From the NCBI GenBank assembly GCA_937858895.1, contig CALLZN010000262.1, positions 1-32,320 of the forward strand: 32,320 nucleotides of DNA. The letters are read 5' to 3'. Source of the DNA: an uncultured bacterium (GTDB taxonomy: Bacteria > Planctomycetota > UBA1135 > GCA-002748355). Made by a program: the position numbers and the translations under genes. Shown here one piece after another: positions 7,907 through 15,354 of this stretch (its first letter is position 1; every line of letters begins with the position of its first letter). Under the pieces are notes generated by a model. It was not told where the DNA came from, did not search any database, and saw nothing but the letters and a program-made list of their open reading frames with translations.

Positions 7907-7985
7907 GGCGAAGCCTACCCCGGTCACGCGGCCGGCGTCGAAGTTCCGACCGTGCCGCGTCGCGTCGCTGCTATGGTTCGTGCGA

Positions 7986-9617
7986 ATGTCCCTCGACAAC
8001 GGCGCCGCCAAGGAAGTCCAGCGCGCGATGCAGCGCGAACTCACGCGATCGATGCGCGGCCTCCGCCTGCCTTCGCATCCCAAGCCCTTCTTCCTCTCCT
8101 ACCTCCTGCACCACCGACAACAGACGCGTGTCTGGGGTCGCTACGGCAGCGTCTTCCACTCGGCCCAAGACAAAGACAGCTCGCTCTACGTCGAGTGCCG
8201 CGTCGGCTCGTACCGGCTCGACCAGTGCCTCGACGGCGGCATCACGACCGACTGGCTCGAGCGCGACTCCTACTCGTGGGTCGCCGGCCCCGAAGAGCCG
8301 CACCCCGACGCGCTGCGCTACGCCTTCTGGAAGCTCTCGCAGCACAAGTACGAAGAAGCGCTGCAAGACTACTACGAGAAGAAGAAGGTCCTCGTCGAGC
8401 AGAAGCTCCAGGGCGGAGTCGGCACCTTCAGCAAGGAGGAGCCCTTCGTCTTGATCGAGGACATCGAGCCCGCGCGCTTCCCGCTGCGGCGCTGGTCCGA
8501 CTTCGTGCGCGAGACCTCGCAAGTCTTTCGCCGGCATCGCCGCCTCCTCGATCCCTACGTCGAGGTGCGCGCCGAGGACCGCGTGCGCATCTACGTCAAC
8601 TCCGAAGGCTCCAAGTTCATCACGCAGGACCGCTACTACGAGGTCACGGCGCGCGCCCTCATCCTCAGCAAGGATGGCGTCTACCTCGCGGCCGAACGAC
8701 GCTTCCACGGCCGTCGTTCCGAGGAGCTGCCGAGCCGCGGCGCGGTCGAGGCCGCGATCGACGCCCTCGCCCGTGACCTCGACGAGCTCGCGCGCGCAGA
8801 GCCGCTCGCACCCTACGCCGGCCCGGCGCTGCTCTCGGGCCTCGCATCAGGCCTGCTCTTCCACGAGGCCATCGGCCACCGCCTCGAGGGAGAACGCATG
8901 ATCGCGCGCAGCGAGGGCAAGACCTTCGCGACGCGCATCGGCACGCAGATCCTGCCCGAGGGCATCGACGTCTGGGATGATCCGACGCTGGCCAAGCTGC
9001 AAGGCAAGAGCCTCTTCGGTCACTACCGCATCGACGACGAGGGCGTGCCGGCAGAGCGCGTCCAGCTGGTCGAGAATGGCGTGCTGCGCAACTTCCTCAT
9101 GAGTCGCTCGAGCGTGCCGGGCTTTCCGCGCTCGAACGGTCATGGTCGCCACGGCAGCTTCGAGGACCCGATGGCGCGCATGGCGAACCTCATCGTCGAA
9201 GCGCGCGAAGGGCGCACGCGCGAGGACCTCGAGGAGCAGCTCGCGAAACTCGTGCGCGATCGCGGCCTCGCCCACGGCATCGTCGTCGAAGGCGTATCCG
9301 ACGGCGAGACCCGCACCGACCGTTACGACTTCCAAGCCTTCAAGGGTGTGCCGACCGAGGTCTTCGTTTTTGACGCGAAGACGCGGCGCAAGCGGCGCGT
9401 GCGCGACGTGAGCTTCATCGGAACGCCGCTCGCGGCCGCCCAAGGCATCCTCGGGCTCGGCGACGACGGGGCGGTCGACAACAGCTACTGCTGGGCCGAG
9501 AGCGGCGGCATCCCGGTCGCGACGGTCGCGCCGTCGATGCTCGTGCACGAACTCGAGCTCCAGCGCTCGACGACGAAGCGCTTCCGCGCGCCCCTGCTCG
9601 CCTTGCCGCCGATGTAG
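7986..9617 (+). CDS. TldD/PmbA family metallopeptidase-like protein
   Basis: 543 residues from the ATG at 7986. TldD/PmbA proteins form a ring-like peptidase that cleaves unfolded peptides; the TldD subunit holds the metal site. Here the characteristic HExxxH motif is seen as HEAIGH at residues 293-298, within GLLFHEAIGHRLEGERM. Downstream features fit the family: a DDPT strand, GHYRIDDEGVPAERVQLVENGVLRNFLMSR, and a C-terminal GGIPVATVAPSMLV segment. The N-terminal half is divergent and has no signal peptide. TldD normally works with a PmbA (TldE) partner lacking the motif, and no such gene is next to it. The open frame extends upstream of 7986, but that extension is antisense to the neighbouring gene and is rejected. 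Confidence 0.9.
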   Translation: MSLDNGAAKEVQRAMQRELTRSMRGLRLPSHPKPFFLSYLLHHRQQTRVWGRYGSVFHSAQDKDSSLYVECRVGSYRLDQCLDGGITTDWLERDSYSWVAGPEEPHPDALRYAFWKLSQHKYEEALQDYYEKKKVLVEQKLQGGVGTFSKEEPFVLIEDIEPARFPLRRWSDFVRETSQVFRRHRRLLDPYVEVRAEDRVRIYVNSEGSKFITQDRYYEVTARALILSKDGVYLAAERRFHGRRSEELPSRGAVEAAIDALARDLDELARAEPLAPYAGPALLSGLASGLLFHEAIGHRLEGERMIARSEGKTFATRIGTQILPEGIDVWDDPTLAKLQGKSLFGHYRIDDEGVPAERVQLVENGVLRNFLMSRSSVPGFPRSNGHGRHGSFEDPMARMANLIVEAREGRTREDLEEQLAKLVRDRGLAHGIVVEGVSDGETRTDRYDFQAFKGVPTEVFVFDAKTRRKRRVRDVSFIGTPLAAAQGILGLGDDGAVDNSYCWAESGGIPVATVAPSMLVHELELQRSTTKRFRAPLLALPPM

Positions 9618-9621
9618 CGTC

Positions 9622-9637
9622 GCCCGCGGCCTCGGGC
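9622..9637. terminator. Possible shared hairpin terminator between convergent genes
   Basis: GCCCG and CGGGC form a 5-bp stem around a 6-base loop in the 21-base gap between the stops of the TldD-type gene (plus) and the cytochrome gene (minus). No T-tract is present, so this is only a weak candidate. Confidence 0.3.
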
Positions 9638-9638
9638 C

Positions 9639-12407
9639 TCAGCGAGCCCGCACGGTGAAGCGCAGGGCTTCACTGCCGACGACGCCCGCTTCGAGTCCGA
9701 TGAGAGCTTGGACGACGAAGGTCTCGTCGACGAGGGCGGGCAGACGCAAAGGAACTTCGAAGAGCAGTGTGCCGCGCTCATCGGCGACGCCGTCGATGAC
9801 GATCGCCGCTGCAGCATCGACGAGCAAGGTCGTCGCGCCGAAGTCTCGGGCCGCGAGACGCCGCCCGATGACCAGGGCTGCGGGCGTCTTCGCACGCCCC
9901 GTCTCGACGACGAAGCCGAAGTCTCGCGCGAAGAGTCGCGGCGCATCAACCGCACGCAGCAAGCCCGGGGCACGCGACGCCGACGGCAGGGCGACGAGGG
10001 CGGCACCTTCGTCGCCGTCGAGGATCCCATTGCGATCGGCATCGAGGGCCTGGCGCCGCCCGCTCCCTGGTGGCACGCCACGCGCCAAGAAGCGCGCCTG
10101 GCCGCGCGCCACGCGCTCGACCATGTCCATGCGCGTAAAGGCAAGACCACTGCGATCGGCCACGAACTCACGCTCTGCAGAGTCATAGAAGACCCGCGTC
10201 GCGCGTCCGTCGATGTCACCGCTCAGCACGAAGTCGCAATCGCCTTCCTCGGCGCGCGCGATCATGAGGTCCAGGAAGGCCGCTGTTTCGACCGAGCGGA
10301 TGTCTCTTGCCTCGAGCAGGTGCGCATGCCCCACGGTCGGCGCGGTGCCGCTATCGAAGGAGAGCACGAAGCGCTCGAGCATGCGCTTGGTCGCGTCGTC
10401 CCGAACGGCGTTGGCAAAGATCGGTCGGGACAAAAAGCTCACGACCGAGTCCTCACTGCCATCATGAAGGAGGCCGAAGCCCGAGGCACGTCGACCGTCC
10501 ACCACACGACGGCCCATGCGCCGATAGGCCGTCTGGAGCTGGGCCGTCTTCATCGGTTGCAAGCCCTGCAGGGTCGAGCCGTGGAATATGCCACCGTTCG
10601 TGCCGCCCGGAGCGGCATGGCAACTCACACACTTGAAGCTCGAGAAGATCGGCACTTCATGAAAGAAGCGCCGCCCGTCCTCGGCGCTCTCGCCGAGCGG
10701 CAAGCGCGCGTAGCTACGATCCCGCTCTTGGTTCGGGTTGGGCATGTGCTCGAGGGACATCACGAAGGCCTCGAAGCTCTGCATGTCGGCGGCGTCCAAG
10801 CGCTCCCCGCCGAGCAAGGTCTCGAAGGCCCCGTTGAAGTCGGCAAAGCGCGGCTTGTCACCCCGCCAGTGAAAGGGCTGATCACCCGCAAGGCCGATGA
10901 GCGTCTGGGTCGTGAGCGCGCCCTTCATCGGATGCAAGCTGCTGAGCGCGCCCTCGAGCGTCCGCACGCGCACCAAGGGACCGTTCGGATCGCCGAGATC
11001 CCAAGCCAAGCCGTCAATGCCGGCATCGACATGGCAGCTCGCGCAGGAGGCCGTACCGTTCCCCGAGAGCTTGGCGTCGTAGAGGAAGCCACGCCCCGCA
11101 CGCAGTTCGCGCGGCAGCGGGTCTTCGGGCAGGGCGACTTCGTCGACGACGACCGCCTTCGCCAAGTCCACCACGACGAGCGTCGAGCTGATGCGGCATG
11201 CGACGTAGGCCACAGTGTCCTGGGGGTGAAGCGCGAGCCCGCGCGGGCCGCGCTTCTCGCGCGGGGCGACGCGCGTGCCTGCTGTCGTGCCGACCTCGAT
11301 GCGTTGCAGGACGCGACCGCGAACGTCGAGACGCGCGATGCGATCCGTCCCGAAGGCCGCCACGTAGAGTGTGCCGTCACGCGCGACTTGGACGTCGGTG
11401 ACCTCCGCGAGCGCCGTCGCAAGTGCCGCCGGGTTCGGTAGCCGCTCGTAGTCGATGTCAGGGTTCAGGTCGACGGCCTCGACTTGGCCACTGTCGGGGT
11501 CGACGAAGCTCGCACGATGCGTGACGAAGTGACCACGCAAGGCGGGCTCGAAGCGCACACGATTGCGCGCTTCGCTTCCCGTGACGGCCAGCCGCCCATC
11601 GCCCAGCAGCGCGATGCCGTGGAGCGTCGTCCCGACGCCCGAAGTCGTGCCCACGAGCCGCAGGCTCGCGACGTCGATCGAGAAGACATCGATGTCGGCC
11701 AAGTCCACGCCAAGCCGTTGGCTCCACAGCGGATCACGAGCATCGACGATCGACGACACGTGTGGTGGCCGTGGCAGGCCAGGCCCCGCGATGCCGGGCA
11801 GTGGCCGCAACGGGTCTGTCTCAGACACGACCGTCGTCCCGTTACCGGACTGGCGCATGATGCCGTGAACGAGGCCGCGGCGCGCGTCGTAGACGAGCGC
11901 GTGAGGCTGCATGCCGAGCACGTCGATGGACGCGTAGGCTTGCAGGCTATCGGCGTCGAAGACGCGCACGCGATTTTGGAGCGCGAGGCTCACGAAGGCG
12001 AGCGTGCGGCCTCGACCCTCGACGAGGACCACGTCGCTCGGCTCGTCGCCAACGTCCAAGCGCCGCGTGACGCGCCGCTCCCTCAAGGACACGATGCTGA
12101 TCGAATCACCGAGGCGATCCACGACCCAGAGACAGTCGGGGCTGCGCTCTCGGACAGCGACGGGTCGCGAGCCGACATCTATCTCATCGATGAGGCGTGG
12201 ACGCAGCGGGTCGCTCAAGGTGTAGACGAGGAGGCTGTCCCGCGGCGTGTGCACGACGAAGAGCCGCGTCCCGTCGGTGCTGACCAAGACGGGCCTCGTC
12301 GCCCCGACCTCGTAGTTGCGATGATCCTGGGCGGCGAGGAGCCTGGTGCCGCAAGCGCAGAGGACCGCAGCGACCAACGCGATGAGGCGCGAGGCTCGGC
12401 GGTCCAC
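9639..12407 (-). CDS. Exported beta-propeller / di-heme cytochrome c peroxidase-like protein
   Basis: 922 residues with an N-terminal signal segment (RLIALVAAVLCACGTRLLAAQ). Residues about 30-440 form YncE/lactonase-like propeller repeats (VSTDGTRLFVVHTPRDSLLVYTL, VARDGTLYVAAFGTDRIARLDVRG, ALHPQDTVAYVACRISSTLVVVDL). Two haem c sites follow: CASCH at residues 455-459 and CVSCH at 593-597, in the order and spacing of the MauG/cytochrome c peroxidase family. A calcium-type EF-hand or dockerin-like loop (LDADRNGILDGDE) lies near residue 820, then a beta-rich C-terminal domain. It likely acts in the periplasm or outside the cell as an electron-transfer or peroxide-linked oxidase; the substrate is not evident. 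The start lies 8 bases after the SH3-like gene stop, so the two are almost certainly co-transcribed. Confidence 0.9.
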   Translation of the reverse strand: MDRRASRLIALVAAVLCACGTRLLAAQDHRNYEVGATRPVLVSTDGTRLFVVHTPRDSLLVYTLSDPLRPRLIDEIDVGSRPVAVRERSPDCLWVVDRLGDSISIVSLRERRVTRRLDVGDEPSDVVLVEGRGRTLAFVSLALQNRVRVFDADSLQAYASIDVLGMQPHALVYDARRGLVHGIMRQSGNGTTVVSETDPLRPLPGIAGPGLPRPPHVSSIVDARDPLWSQRLGVDLADIDVFSIDVASLRLVGTTSGVGTTLHGIALLGDGRLAVTGSEARNRVRFEPALRGHFVTHRASFVDPDSGQVEAVDLNPDIDYERLPNPAALATALAEVTDVQVARDGTLYVAAFGTDRIARLDVRGRVLQRIEVGTTAGTRVAPREKRGPRGLALHPQDTVAYVACRISSTLVVVDLAKAVVVDEVALPEDPLPRELRAGRGFLYDAKLSGNGTASCASCHVDAGIDGLAWDLGDPNGPLVRVRTLEGALSSLHPMKGALTTQTLIGLAGDQPFHWRGDKPRFADFNGAFETLLGGERLDAADMQSFEAFVMSLEHMPNPNQERDRSYARLPLGESAEDGRRFFHEVPIFSSFKCVSCHAAPGGTNGGIFHGSTLQGLQPMKTAQLQTAYRRMGRRVVDGRRASGFGLLHDGSEDSVVSFLSRPIFANAVRDDATKRMLERFVLSFDSGTAPTVGHAHLLEARDIRSVETAAFLDLMIARAEEGDCDFVLSGDIDGRATRVFYDSAEREFVADRSGLAFTRMDMVERVARGQARFLARGVPPGSGRRQALDADRNGILDGDEGAALVALPSASRAPGLLRAVDAPRLFARDFGFVVETGRAKTPAALVIGRRLAARDFGATTLLVDAAAAIVIDGVADERGTLLFEVPLRLPALVDETFVVQALIGLEAGVVGSEALRFTVRAR

Positions 12408-12415
12408 GACGGGCC

Positions 12416-13783
12416 TCAGCTCTTGCTCGAACTCAGGATCACGAGGCGCTCGACGTCGAGGATGCGGAAGTCCGCGCCTTCTCGGCGATCGACGACGCCG
12501 ATGAGGCCGACTTCACGACCAACGAAGTCTGCGAGGTCGTAGCGGCCCGACGTGCAGTCGAGGTATTGGATGGTCGTCCCCCCTTTCATCAGGCGGTAAG
12601 GACGGTAGTCCGACGTGCCGGGGCGGTATTCGATCCAGCCCACCTGAGTCCACGTGCGACGTGCGGCGACGGCATCTAGCTGTGCATTCTTGACCTTGCC
12701 TGCCTCGCTTGCGTCGGTAGTCGCGGCGGCTGGCTTGGCGAGGTCGGTCTTCACGAGGGCCTTGGCCTCGGCCACGATGCGCTTTTGGGCAATCGCGGCG
12801 AGGAGAGTCTCGAGGCGGCTCGTCGTGACGGTCGCCGCGAGGCCCTTTGCGGTCGCGCTCGCCTGCAAGGCCTGGCCACGCGTCGCGAGCTGATCGAGCT
12901 CTTCGAGTGAGAGTTCGGGCTTGCTGCGCGCGCCGTCGAAGTCCTGCAACAAGGTGATGACAGCACCTTCGAACTCGGTCGCGTAGGCCGCGCGCGCTGC
13001 GGCTTCTTTGGCGGCCGCGCGCTCCTTGGCGAAGCTCGCCTCGAGGGCGGCGATGCGCGCCGCGAGGCGTTCAGCGAGCTGCGGGTGCTTCGACAGGGAG
13101 CTGAGCAGGACCCGAGCATCGTCGAGTTGCCCCTGGACGAAGGGCAGGGTCGCCGCGCTGCGATAGGTCCCGTTCTCGATCCAAGCGCGCGCCGACGGCG
13201 GCGCTACGACCCGGACCCAGTCGCCCTCGCGGCCGCGCACGGCGAGCTTGGTGCCGGCGCGCTCGAGCGCGCAGAGCGGCGGCTCGCCGACGCGCGGGCG
13301 GATGCGGAAGGACACGTTGGTCCCGGTCGTCTCGCCCCAACCGTCGCCGAGGTCGCGGAAGAACTTGCTGTGGACGAAGCCATCGAAGCCGTCGATGAGG
13401 CCGACCGGGGCATGACCGTAGAGGTCGGGCCCGAGCCGCACGAGCAGCGTGCCGGCGGCGAGCTGGGCGCCGATGCTTGGCGCTTCCTTCGATGGCACTT
13501 CACGTAACGGCGTCGCTGCGCTCAGCTCGAGGATCTCCACAGCGCTCGTCGGCGCTGCGCTCGGGTCTTGTGCAGGTGTGCGGGGAGCCTCGGGCTGGGA
13601 CCGCGGCAAGGAACCGGCCTCCTCGAGGCCCTCGAAGCTGCCGCGCCGCTCGACGGGCGGTGGCTCCTCCTTGGAGCCCGGCGTATCGCCTTGGGCAGGA
13701 ACTTGGCTAAGGAGCGCCGCGACGGCGCAGAACGAGGCGAAGACGCGCGTGCTCGGACTCTTCGATGAAATGATGTTGCGCAT
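12416..13783 (-). CDS. Exported SH3-like domain protein
   Basis: 455 residues from the ATG at 13783, which has a clear ribosome-binding site (GGGAGG, 6 bases upstream). Signal peptide: MRNIISSKS, then RVFASFCAVAALLSQVPAQG. Then comes a Pro/Glu-rich linker (about 30-80). Two SH3b-like modules follow: one with GTLLVRLGPDLYGHAPVGLIDGFDGFVHSKF, the second with SFRIRPRVGEPPLCALERAGTKLAVRG and DWVRVVAPPSARAWIENG. The middle is a long Ala-rich helical region (about 230-370). The C-terminus (WTQVGWIEYRPGT to EGADFRILDVERLVIL) is a small beta domain. Bacterial SH3 modules commonly bind cell-wall or surface ligands. It lies directly upstream of the cytochrome gene; whether the two work together is inferred only from the operon. 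Confidence 0.85.
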   Translation of the reverse strand: MRNIISSKSPSTRVFASFCAVAALLSQVPAQGDTPGSKEEPPPVERRGSFEGLEEAGSLPRSQPEAPRTPAQDPSAAPTSAVEILELSAATPLREVPSKEAPSIGAQLAAGTLLVRLGPDLYGHAPVGLIDGFDGFVHSKFFRDLGDGWGETTGTNVSFRIRPRVGEPPLCALERAGTKLAVRGREGDWVRVVAPPSARAWIENGTYRSAATLPFVQGQLDDARVLLSSLSKHPQLAERLAARIAALEASFAKERAAAKEAAARAAYATEFEGAVITLLQDFDGARSKPELSLEELDQLATRGQALQASATAKGLAATVTTSRLETLLAAIAQKRIVAEAKALVKTDLAKPAAATTDASEAGKVKNAQLDAVAARRTWTQVGWIEYRPGTSDYRPYRLMKGGTTIQYLDCTSGRYDLADFVGREVGLIGVVDRREGADFRILDVERLVILSSSKS

Positions 13784-13880
13784 GTGGCCCTCCCTTGGCC
13801 CCGGTCCATGGCTACGAAGACCCCGAACCATAGCGAGGCACGCGCTTCGTCGCTGCCGAGCTTGCCAAGATTTTGCCTGC

Positions 13881-13931
13881 GTTGCCGTGCACGTTGCTGT
13901 GCGGCGTTGCTGTGCGGCGTTTCAGTGCGGC
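13881..13931 (+). repeat. Degenerate 12-13 bp tandem repeats in a divergent promoter region
   Basis: Four units in the 194-base gap between two divergent genes: GTTGCCGTGCAC, GTTGCTGTGCGGC, GTTGCTGTGCGGC and GTTTCAGTGCGGC. The middle two are identical. Head-to-tail spacing near 13 bp, about 50-100 bases upstream of the aminotransferase ATG, could be an operator or a slippage product. Confidence 0.6.
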
Positions 13932-13977
13932 AAAGAAAACGGTTCCTTGGCAAGGGCATCGCCGACATCCTTCGCCC

Positions 13978-15126
13978 ATGGACTTCCGCCGTTTCGCATA
14001 CATGAGCTGGGCCAAGCGTCACTACTTCGACGCCGAGATCTCGTTGGTCCCCAGCGGAATGGCCTGGCCGACGCGGTCGACCTTCCCGCTTTGCTTCGAA
14101 GGTGACGCGTCGTTCGAGCCCTACCGCGAAGTCGGCTTCGACGACCCGGGCGGCTTGCACGAAGCGATCGCGCGTGCCTATGGCTTCGACCAGGGCGGCA
14201 TCGTCGCGGCGCTTGGTAGCACGCAGACCTACGAACTCGCCTACTGCACCCTGCTCGAGCCTGGGGACGAAGTCCTGATCGAGCGGCCCGGCTACGAGGT
14301 CTTCGACTGCTTCGCGTCGATCCGCGGCCACGCGAGTCGGAGCTTCGAGCGCGATCCTGATGCTGACTTCGACTTGGACGTCGCCAAGATCGTCGAAGCC
14401 TTGCGACCCGAGACCAAGCTCGTCGTCCTGACCTCGGTCCACAATCCGAGCGGCCGCCTCGCGAGCGAGGCAACGCTGCACGAACTCGGCGAGGCGTGCG
14501 AGCGCTTCGGCATCCACGCCCTCGTCTCGGAGGGCTACCTCGACTTCGTCGACGGCACGACCGTGCCGCTGGGCGGCGGGGCGAAGACGCGCCGCTTCGC
14601 CCACGAAGTCCACCCACGCCTCTTGTCGACGAACTCGATGACCAAGGTCTACGGGCTCGGCTCGCTGCGCTGCGGCTGGATCGCGACGAGCCCCGAACTC
14701 GCAGCGCCGATGCGCGAGGCGCGCGAGATCCTCTGTCCGCTGCTGCCGGCCCTACCGGTCGCGGTCGCCATCGCAGCGCTGGAGGATCCCGGGCTGCTGC
14801 TCGAGCGTGCCCGCTCTCGCGCGCGTGAACAACGGCCGCTGCTCCACGAGGCCCTTGATGCGGCTGCCCACCTGCGCCTCGTGCCGCCGCAGGCCGGCAT
14901 CATGGCGAGCGTCGAGGTCCTCGATGCAAACGGCGAGCGCACGGCGAGCGAGCCCTTCGCGGACTACTTGCGACGCGAGCACGGCGTCGGCGTCGTCCCT
15001 GGTGAGCACTTCGACGCGCCGGGCTTCTTGCGCGTCGGCTACGGCGGCGACGGGCAGGCCTTGCGCGAAGGCCTCGCGCGCCTCGTCACTGCGAGCGACG
15101 CTTGGGCTCGGAGCGCTCATGCCTGA
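13978..15126 (+). CDS. Class I/II pyridoxal-phosphate aminotransferase
   Basis: 382 residues from the ATG at 13978; an in-frame upstream ATG at 13873 would run through the tandem repeats and is unlikely. Fold-type I features in order: GSTQTYELAYCTLLEPGDEVLIERPGYEVF (cofactor-phosphate loop and large-domain strand), LTSVHNPSGR (the NPSG substrate-carboxylate loop), a strand ending VSEGYLDF (the usual D-x-x-Y is replaced here by E-x-x-L), and STNSMTKVYGLGSLRCGW, whose lysine is the Schiff-base residue with the following Arg as phosphate ligand. Near the C-terminus FLRVGYGG contains the substrate-binding Arg. The amino acid handled is not clear. It stands alone between divergent and tRNA neighbours, so context gives no pathway. 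Confidence 0.9.
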   Translation: MDFRRFAYMSWAKRHYFDAEISLVPSGMAWPTRSTFPLCFEGDASFEPYREVGFDDPGGLHEAIARAYGFDQGGIVAALGSTQTYELAYCTLLEPGDEVLIERPGYEVFDCFASIRGHASRSFERDPDADFDLDVAKIVEALRPETKLVVLTSVHNPSGRLASEATLHELGEACERFGIHALVSEGYLDFVDGTTVPLGGGAKTRRFAHEVHPRLLSTNSMTKVYGLGSLRCGWIATSPELAAPMREAREILCPLLPALPVAVAIAALEDPGLLLERARSRAREQRPLLHEALDAAAHLRLVPPQAGIMASVEVLDANGERTASEPFADYLRREHGVGVVPGEHFDAPGFLRVGYGGDGQALREGLARLVTASDAWARSAHA

Positions 15127-15206
15127 CGGCGGCTCGTCGAAGCCTACTTTGTCCGCGCCTCCCCTCGAGGCCGTTTCTGCCGTCCTTGGCGAAGCGAGCT
15201 ACGGGA

Positions 15207-15283
15207 TGGCGCGCCCGGCAGGATTCGAACCTGCGACCGCCGGATTAGAAGTCCGATGCTCTATCCAACTGAGCTACGGGCGC
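15207..15283 (-). tRNA. tRNA-Arg (anticodon TCT)
   Basis: Read on the minus strand from 15283: acceptor GCGCCCG, T8-A9, D-arm GCTCAGTTGGATAGAGC, anticodon stem with loop CTTCTAA (anticodon TCT), T-arm GCAGG-TTCGAAT-CCTGC, and 3' acceptor CGGGCGC, which pairs fully with the 5' strand. Discriminator G and an encoded CCA (15207-15209) complete it. TCT reads AGA/AGG, rare arginine codons in such GC-rich DNA. Confidence 0.97.
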
Positions 15284-15354
15284 GCACGGATAGCGGAGTC
15301 TCAAGCGCGAGCAGCCAAGGGTCAAGCAGCGAAGCTGCCACGTGAGCTCAGTCC

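Noticed and set aside
7638-7985. N-terminal extension of the TldD-type protein
   Set aside because: The frame is open but antisense to the signal peptide and first repeats of the divergent peptidase gene, and it lacks any domain character.
9708-11441. Long plus-strand open frame (577 codons) opposite the cytochrome gene
   Set aside because: It has no recognisable motifs and is antisense to the haem-binding gene; high GC creates long spurious frames. Similar frames at 306-1070, 1259-2569, 2383-3222, 4380-5582 and 11484-12542 are rejected for the same reason.
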